NCBI GenBank assembly: GCA_964402955.1 | Contig: CAYOEZ010000182.1 | Span: 1 to 9,992 of the forward strand | Direction: 5' to 3' | DNA length: 9,992 nt | Source of the DNA: CAYOEZ01 sp964402955 | Lineage (GTDB): Bacteria > Chloroflexota > DTOL01 > DAOUCN01 | Position numbers and translations under genes: made by a program | Part shown: positions 5,848-9,992 of the stretch, one piece after another | Layout: each line of letters opens with the position of its first letter | How positions within the stretch are numbered: the stretch's first letter is position 1 | The notes under the pieces: model-generated | What the model was told of the DNA's origin: nothing | The model's input: the letters and a program-made list of their open reading frames with translations, nothing else | The model's database searches: none

Positions 5848-6978
5848 ATGCCCGACACAGCAGCTTTAGCGAAAGGACTGGAGGATGTTCTCGCCGGGAC
5901 GTCAGCAATCTCGACAGTGGATGGTCTACAAGGCCGGCTGATCTACCGCGGACTTGACATTCGGGATTTGGTTGCCTCGTCAACGTTCGAAGAGACGACC
6001 GCACTGCTCTGGAACGGCACGCTGCCCGCCAGAAAACAATTGGACGATTTGCAGCAGAAACTGATCGCTGAGCGCACGCTCGCTCCGGAAATGCATGCTC
6101 TCTTGCACCTCCTGCCCAAGTGTACGAGTGCAATGGCTACCCTGCGCACAGTCGTGTCGGCGCTGGCGTTTCTCGACCCCAACCCTGATGATCGTTCTGC
6201 CGCCAATATCGTGCGTATCTCGGCGCAACTTCTGGCCAAGACTCCGACCATTGTGGCGTCGTGGCAGCGCCTGTGCGCCGGACTTGAGCCGATTGCGCCG
6301 CGCGATGATCTCAGTTTTGCCGCCAATACCCTCTATATGCTGACCGGCAAGGTTCCTGATCCTCTGCAGGCCAGGGTTTTCGACGAGGCTTTGATCATGC
6401 ACGCAGACCATGAGTTCAACGTCTCGACGTTCACGGTACGCGTCATTGTTTCTTCGCTCTCCGACCTCTACTCCGCCATCACAGGCGCGATTGGCGCCCT
6501 GAAAGGCCCCGCTCACGGCGGCGCCAACCAGGATGTGATGCGCCTGCTCGAGGCGATCGCTGACCCGGGCCGGGCTGAGCAAGAGATCAAGAACCGTCTG
6601 GCTGCCAAAGAGCGCATTCCCGGATTTGGCCATCGCGTCTACAAGACGTGGGACCCGCGCGCTCTCCTGCTCAAGAAACGCGCACAGGAATTGGCGCGGC
6701 GGGCGGGCAACACCACCTATTATGATCTGTCGGCGAAGATCGAAGAAGTTGTGATTCGCGAGAAGAAGCTCTATCCCAACGTTGACTTCTATTCAGCGTC
6801 CACATATCATTACCTGGGCATCCCAACGGACATGTTCACCCCCGTCTTTGCTATCTCGCGTATGGCAGGGTGGACAGCCCATGCTATGGAGCAATATGGC
6901 GATAACCGCCTCATCCGTCCTCGCGCCGACTATACCGGGCCGATGGATGTGGCCTATGTAGCGATCGAGAAGCGCTAG
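5848..6978 (+). CDS. gltA: Citrate synthase (small, type I-like; 2-methylcitrate synthase family)
   Basis: Condenses oxaloacetate with acetyl-CoA to citrate, the entry step of the TCA cycle. The 376-residue length fits the short archaeal/Gram-positive type. Catalytic and substrate motifs are complete: HADHEFNVSTFT (185-196), His223 in GALKGPAHGGANQDVM, His262 in IPGFGHRVYKTWDPRA, and the catalytic Asp313 in YPNVDFYSAS. The C-terminal GIPTDMFTPVFAISRMAGW block is intact. The start at 5848 has GAGGAGG at 5834-5840 with a 7-base spacer. An upstream in-frame GTG at 5782 lies inside the promoter and is rejected. Aconitase, the next enzyme of the cycle, lies downstream on the same strand, separated by a toxin-antitoxin pair. 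Activity on propionyl-CoA cannot be excluded from sequence alone, but no prp genes are visible. Confidence 0.94.
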   Translation: MPDTAALAKGLEDVLAGTSAISTVDGLQGRLIYRGLDIRDLVASSTFEETTALLWNGTLPARKQLDDLQQKLIAERTLAPEMHALLHLLPKCTSAMATLRTVVSALAFLDPNPDDRSAANIVRISAQLLAKTPTIVASWQRLCAGLEPIAPRDDLSFAANTLYMLTGKVPDPLQARVFDEALIMHADHEFNVSTFTVRVIVSSLSDLYSAITGAIGALKGPAHGGANQDVMRLLEAIADPGRAEQEIKNRLAAKERIPGFGHRVYKTWDPRALLLKKRAQELARRAGNTTYYDLSAKIEEVVIREKKLYPNVDFYSASTYHYLGIPTDMFTPVFAISRMAGWTAHAMEQYGDNRLIRPRADYTGPMDVAYVAIEKR

Positions 6979-6995
6979 CAGGCAGGGAGCCTATG

Positions 6996-7340
6996 ATGCA
7001 GACTGTAAACGCGGAGATTCTAGAGCTAAAGCAAGAGGTCAAGCAGCTACGCGCAGATATGCGGTGGCTTGAGGATGTTGTAGATCGTGTACTTGTCTCT
7101 CCGCCCATCCTCTTAAGAATGCCAGACGGCAGCAAACGTCCATTCTCTCCAACGCGGCCTGTTTCTCTGCGTACACTGGCGACTATGCTTAGGGTAGAGG
7201 AGGAGTCGCAGAAGCGTCGGAATCTCAGCCGTGACGAAGAGGTGGACCTTCTGCGTGACATTCTCGAACGGGCGAGGCTGGATGCAATCGAGAAAGGAAT
7301 TGCCATTGACGACGAGCGTGAGGCTGCAATAGGTGACTGA
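6996..7340 (+). CDS. Putative antitoxin of a PIN-domain toxin-antitoxin pair
   Basis: A 114-residue protein (115 if the ATG at 6993 is used; GGGAG at 6985-6989 suits 6996 better, with a 6-base spacer). I do not recognise a named family with confidence. Residues about 5-33 (LELKQEVKQLRADMRWLEDV region) are heptad-like and should form a coiled coil, probably for dimerisation. A proline-rich hinge (PPILLRMPDGSKRPFSPTRP) follows, then charged helices ending DAIEKGIAIDDEREAAIGD, a tail like that of PIN-toxin antitoxins that wrap the toxin. The antitoxin call rests mainly on the downstream PIN gene, whose likely GTG start overlaps this stop codon. The citrate synthase stop is only 17 bases upstream, so the gene probably shares that operon. 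By eye its GC content is lower than that of the flanking metabolic genes, which would fit a transferred module. Confidence 0.5.
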   Translation: MQTVNAEILELKQEVKQLRADMRWLEDVVDRVLVSPPILLRMPDGSKRPFSPTRPVSLRTLATMLRVEEESQKRRNLSRDEEVDLLRDILERARLDAIEKGIAIDDEREAAIGD

Positions 7341-7799
7341 CCCGGTTACCTTACCCTTCGTGCTGTTCTGGATACGAACGTCATTCTTGCTGCCTTCTTG
7401 ACCAGACAACCGCGTAGTCCTACGCGGGAACTACTCGATCGGTGGCGCAGGGGCGGATTTCACTTGCTTTACTCCGATGATCTGTTGGCCGAGATCGTGG
7501 ACAAGCTTGACCAGAAGCATATTGACAATACGCTCACAGATCTCTTCCTGAGAGAACTGGGCGTCGGTGCAGAGCGGGTTTCCGTGCGGCGAGTTGATGT
7601 CCGACCAGTCATTGCCGCCGACCCCGATGACGATCTCGTGTTGGCCTGTGCAGTAGTTGGCCGGGCGACGCACCTTGTAACATACGATTCCCACTTTGCC
7701 GTACTGGAAGAACGCCATTCGGGCGTCGAGATTGTTGACGCGTTGACGTTCCTTCGTCTGGTACGACGACAAACAAATAGTGAGGTAGAGTCACAATGA
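7333..7799 (+). CDS. PIN-domain toxin (PIN_3 / VapC-like ribonuclease), apparent frameshift near 5' end
   Basis: Probable metal-dependent RNase toxin. In the frame ending at 7799, the stretch LRAVLDTNVILAAFLTRQ (from 7356) is a classic PIN start with the first catalytic Asp (codon 7371). LLAEIVDKL (Glu codon 7491), ADPDDDLVLACA (7617-7652) and THLVTYDSHF (Asp codon 7686) follow, as in the COG1569/TIGR00305 group. All four acidic positions are present. That frame has a stop at 7338-7340 and no ATG, GTG or TTG before 7398, and a TTG start at 7398 would remove the first catalytic Asp. A well-placed GTG at 7333 (GTGAGG 9 bases upstream, overlapping the antitoxin stop) reads VTDPVTL but in another frame. 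One extra base between about 7341 and 7358 would join the two. So this is a sequencing error, an inactivating deletion, or recoding. The stop overlaps the aconitase ATG (ATGA). Confidence 0.7.
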
Positions 7800-9724
7800 C
7801 ACAAAATCTCGTACAGAAGATCATTTCAGCCCATCTGGTGTCGGGAGAAATGACGCCCGGCAGCGAGATCGGCCTGCGTATTGACCAGACGCTGACCCAG
7901 GACGCGACGGGAACGATGGCTGACCTGCAGTTCGAGGCGATGGATATACCGCGCGTGCAGACCAAGCTCTCGGTCAGCTATGTCGATCACAACATGCTCC
8001 AGGTCGGTTTCGAGAATGCCGACGATCATCGCTTCCTGCAGTCGTTTGCTGCTCGCTTCGGCCTGTTTTTCTCGCGTCCGGGCAACGGCATCTGCCACCA
8101 GGTGCACCTGGAGCGCTTCAGCGTGCCCGGCGACACCCTGCTCGGCTCCGATAGCCACACGCCGACGAGCGGCGGCGCGGGCATGCTGGCGGTTGGCGCG
8201 GGCGGCCTGGATGTGGCGGTGGCGATGGGCGGCGGCCCGTTCTATACCAACATGCCCAAAATCGTGGGCGTCAAGCTGACCGGTAAGTTCAGCCCGTGGG
8301 TGGCGGCCAAAGACGTTATTCTGGAAATGCTGCGCCGCTTGTCCGTCAAGGGCGGCGTTGGCAAGGTTTTCGAGTACTACGGCGACGGCGTTGCATCGGT
8401 CAGCGTGCCCGAGCGCGGCACGATCTGCAACATGGGCGCGGAGTTAGGCGCAACCGGTTCCGTCTTCCCCAGCGATGAGCAGACGCTGCGCTACCTCAAG
8501 GCGCAAGGGCGCGCCCAGAGCTGGCGTGCGTTGGCGTCGGACCCGGGCGCCACCTATGATGAAAATGTCGAGATCGATCTTTCTGCTTTGCAGCCCTTGA
8601 TCGCCAAACCATCCAGCCCCGACGCTGTGGTGCCCATCAGCGAGCTCAAGGGCGTGAAGGTGGCGCAGATCTGTGTGGGAAGCTGCACCAATTCCTCGTA
8701 TCCCGATCTGATGACCGTGGCCCGTGTGCTCAAGGGCAAGACGGTCCATCCCAGTGTCAGCCTCACCCTGACCCCAGGCTCCAAGCAGGTCTACACCATG
8801 ATCGCCCAGTCGGGCGCTCTGGCCGACTTCATTGCCGCCGGCGCACGTGTGCTGGAATCGGCCTGCGGGCCGTGCATCGGCATGGGCCAGGCGCCGGCTT
8901 CGGATGCGATCAGTCTGCGCACATTCAACCGCAACTTCCCCGGGCGCTCCGGCACACCAGATGACAAGGTGTATCTCTGTAGCCCTGAGGTTGCTGCAGC
9001 CGCCGCTTTGACGGGTGAGATTACCGATCCGCGCACGCTCGGCGAGTACGTGAAGGTGGAGATCCCTGAGACGTACACGATTGCTGACAACATGATCATC
9101 CCACCCCTGCCAGATGGCACTGCGGTCGAGATTCTGCGTGGTCCCAACATCAAGCCTTTGGCCAAGGCGCAGCCGTTGCCTGCGCACGTTCACGGCGTCG
9201 TCTTGCTTAAGATGGGCGACAACATCAGCACCGACCATATCCTGGCGGGCGGAGCGAAGGTCTTGCCCCTGCGCTCAAACCTGCCGGCCATCTCCGAGTA
9301 TACGTTTGAGCGCGTCGATCCGACGTTTGCGCAGCGGGCGCGGGCAGCAGGCGGCGGCTTTGTCGTGGGCGGCAGCAATTACGGTCAGGGCTCCAGCCGT
9401 GAGCATGCAGCCATGGCGCCGATGTACCTGGGCGTCAAGCTGGTGGTTGCCAAGTCGTTCGCGCGCATCCATGCCGCCAATCTGGTCAACTTCGGTATCC
9501 TGCCCCTGACGTTCGTTAATGATGCTGACTATGACCGCCTGGAGCAGGGCGACGAGTGGGATATCGCGGACGTGCGTTCTGCCATTCAGGCTGGGCCTGT
9601 CGTGACGGTGCGCAATGTGAGCAAGGGGGACACGCTGCAGCTCAAACATGCGCTGACGCCGCGCCAGATTGAGATCATCCTCGATGGCGGCCTGTTGAAT
9701 CACATCAAGCAGACCGCGCAGTAG
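7796..9724 (+). CDS. acn: Aconitate hydratase (compact ~640-residue type)
   Basis: Interconverts citrate and isocitrate through cis-aconitate with a [4Fe-4S] cluster in the cytoplasm. The 642 residues are complete but shorter than classical AcnA (~890) or AcnB (~860), matching the compact aconitase group. The cluster ligands are Cys297 (VGSCTNSS) and Cys357/Cys360 (ESACGPCIGMGQ). Substrate-site blocks include GSDSHTPTSGGAGML (117-131) and QGSSREHAA (531-539), with Ser533 and Arg535 aligned to the catalytic Ser642 and Arg644 of mitochondrial aconitase. The swivel domain spans about 465-642, starting at VVLLKMGDNISTDHI. The ATG overlaps the stop of the PIN toxin by four bases (ATGA), with GAGGT at 7782-7786, suggesting coupled translation. 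With citrate synthase upstream it gives the first two TCA steps. A 3-isopropylmalate or homoaconitate role is less likely given the length and partner. Confidence 0.93.
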   Translation: MTQNLVQKIISAHLVSGEMTPGSEIGLRIDQTLTQDATGTMADLQFEAMDIPRVQTKLSVSYVDHNMLQVGFENADDHRFLQSFAARFGLFFSRPGNGICHQVHLERFSVPGDTLLGSDSHTPTSGGAGMLAVGAGGLDVAVAMGGGPFYTNMPKIVGVKLTGKFSPWVAAKDVILEMLRRLSVKGGVGKVFEYYGDGVASVSVPERGTICNMGAELGATGSVFPSDEQTLRYLKAQGRAQSWRALASDPGATYDENVEIDLSALQPLIAKPSSPDAVVPISELKGVKVAQICVGSCTNSSYPDLMTVARVLKGKTVHPSVSLTLTPGSKQVYTMIAQSGALADFIAAGARVLESACGPCIGMGQAPASDAISLRTFNRNFPGRSGTPDDKVYLCSPEVAAAAALTGEITDPRTLGEYVKVEIPETYTIADNMIIPPLPDGTAVEILRGPNIKPLAKAQPLPAHVHGVVLLKMGDNISTDHILAGGAKVLPLRSNLPAISEYTFERVDPTFAQRARAAGGGFVVGGSNYGQGSSREHAAMAPMYLGVKLVVAKSFARIHAANLVNFGILPLTFVNDADYDRLEQGDEWDIADVRSAIQAGPVVTVRNVSKGDTLQLKHALTPRQIEIILDGGLLNHIKQTAQ

Positions 9725-9741
9725 AGCCGTCCCGCAGCGGT

Positions 9742-9835
9742 GTAGGTCAGGCATCCTTGCCTGACGCCCGTGGGGTAGCCGCAGTTGGTAGGTCAGACAC
9801 GCGTGTCTGATGTCAGGCAAGGATGCCTGACCTAC
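9742..9835. repeat. Cluster of three hairpin-forming repeat units downstream of aconitase
   Basis: Unit 1 (9742-9765) and unit 3 (9812-9835) are exact reverse complements over 24 bases. Each also folds on itself (gtcaggca / tgcctgac stems with a 4-base loop). Unit 2 (9788-9810) begins with the same gtaggtcag and contains a perfect 18-base palindrome, tcagacacgcgtgtctga (9793-9810). The cluster begins 17 bases after the aconitase stop. It could act as a transcription end or mRNA-stabilising structure, and it has the look of a dispersed REP/MITE-like element. No coding frame spans it. Confidence 0.85.
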
Positions 9836-9944
9836 GGGCGGCGGCTCGAAACGCGTCGGCGTATTCAGATCCGCCGTCATGCCTGGCAAGCATTGGCGAC
9901 CAGTGTGCGTCAGGAGCGCAGTCACACATAGGGGAGACGCGGGA

Positions 9945-9992
9945 ATGAATTCCGCTTCTAAGCCGGATCGCGATCCTGGCCGCTGTCGCTTA
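9945..9992 (+). CDS. Possible start of a further gene, cut by the window end
   Basis: An ATG at 9945 preceded by GGGGAG (9931-9936, 8-base spacer) opens 16 codons, MNSASKPDRDPGRCRL, which runs off the edge. The +1 frame of the same bases (from 9949) reads a hydrophobic PLLSRIAILAAVA stretch like a signal peptide, but it has no ordinary start codon after the in-frame TGA at 9946. Too little is visible to assign a product or be sure of the frame. Bases 9836-9944 before it show nothing I recognise. Confidence 0.3.
   Translation, partial: MNSASKPDRDPGRCRL

Noticed and set aside
5498..5869. A 123-codon + strand open frame across the perR/citrate synthase spacer
   Set aside because: It covers both promoters and the citrate synthase ribosome site, has no convincing ribosome site itself, and the translation looks random and rich in Cys.
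8444..9238. A 264-codon open frame on the minus strand inside the aconitase gene
   Set aside because: It is antisense to a fully conserved gene, has no recognisable motif and reflects GC-rich codon bias.

Overview
This is a GC-rich (roughly 57-60% by eye), gene-dense bacterial chromosomal segment. It carries a single-chain (alpha2) glycyl-tRNA synthetase, a compact ~640-residue aconitase, a uroporphyrinogen-decarboxylase-like methyltransferase and a PIN-domain toxin-antitoxin pair. It also has palindromic intergenic repeats. This mix would suit a Chloroflexota (Anaerolineae-like) genome, but the phylum is an inference and nothing in the window proves it.

Left part, + strand (1-1731): the 3' three quarters of glycyl-tRNA synthetase (cut by the window edge) is followed 13 bases later by a non-canonical ClpP-like serine peptidase with its Ser-His-Asp triad intact. 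A GC-rich palindrome lies between these genes and the convergent minus-strand block.

Middle part, - strand (5478 down to 1788): a PerR-type peroxide sensor is followed by a small-subunit haem catalase. A consensus sigma70-type promoter sits upstream of the sensor. Further down come a 111-codon remnant of a glycoside hydrolase family 32 enzyme, apparently with most of its interior deleted, and a UROD-family protein. A perfect 12-bp inverted repeat separates the catalase from the GH32 remnant.

Right part, + strand (5763-9724): a second near-perfect promoter, divergent from that of perR, drives citrate synthase. A putative antitoxin, a PIN-family toxin and an aconitase follow, with very short gaps or overlaps. 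The citrate synthase and aconitase catalyse the first two steps of the TCA cycle, and the toxin-antitoxin pair is lodged between them. As read, the toxin gene has a one-base frame disruption at its 5' end, between a well-placed GTG start and the first catalytic Asp codon.

Right edge (9725-9992): a cluster of three hairpin-forming repeat units, two of them an exact 24-bp inverted pair, then about 110 bases without recognisable content, and possibly the start of another + strand gene.

The most useful second looks are the toxin-antitoxin insertion in the citrate synthase-aconitase operon, the toxin frameshift, the GH32 internal deletion and the perR-katA promoter/operator. I see no CRISPR array, transposase, rRNA or tRNA. 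I see no clear sign of a wholly new multi-gene system.
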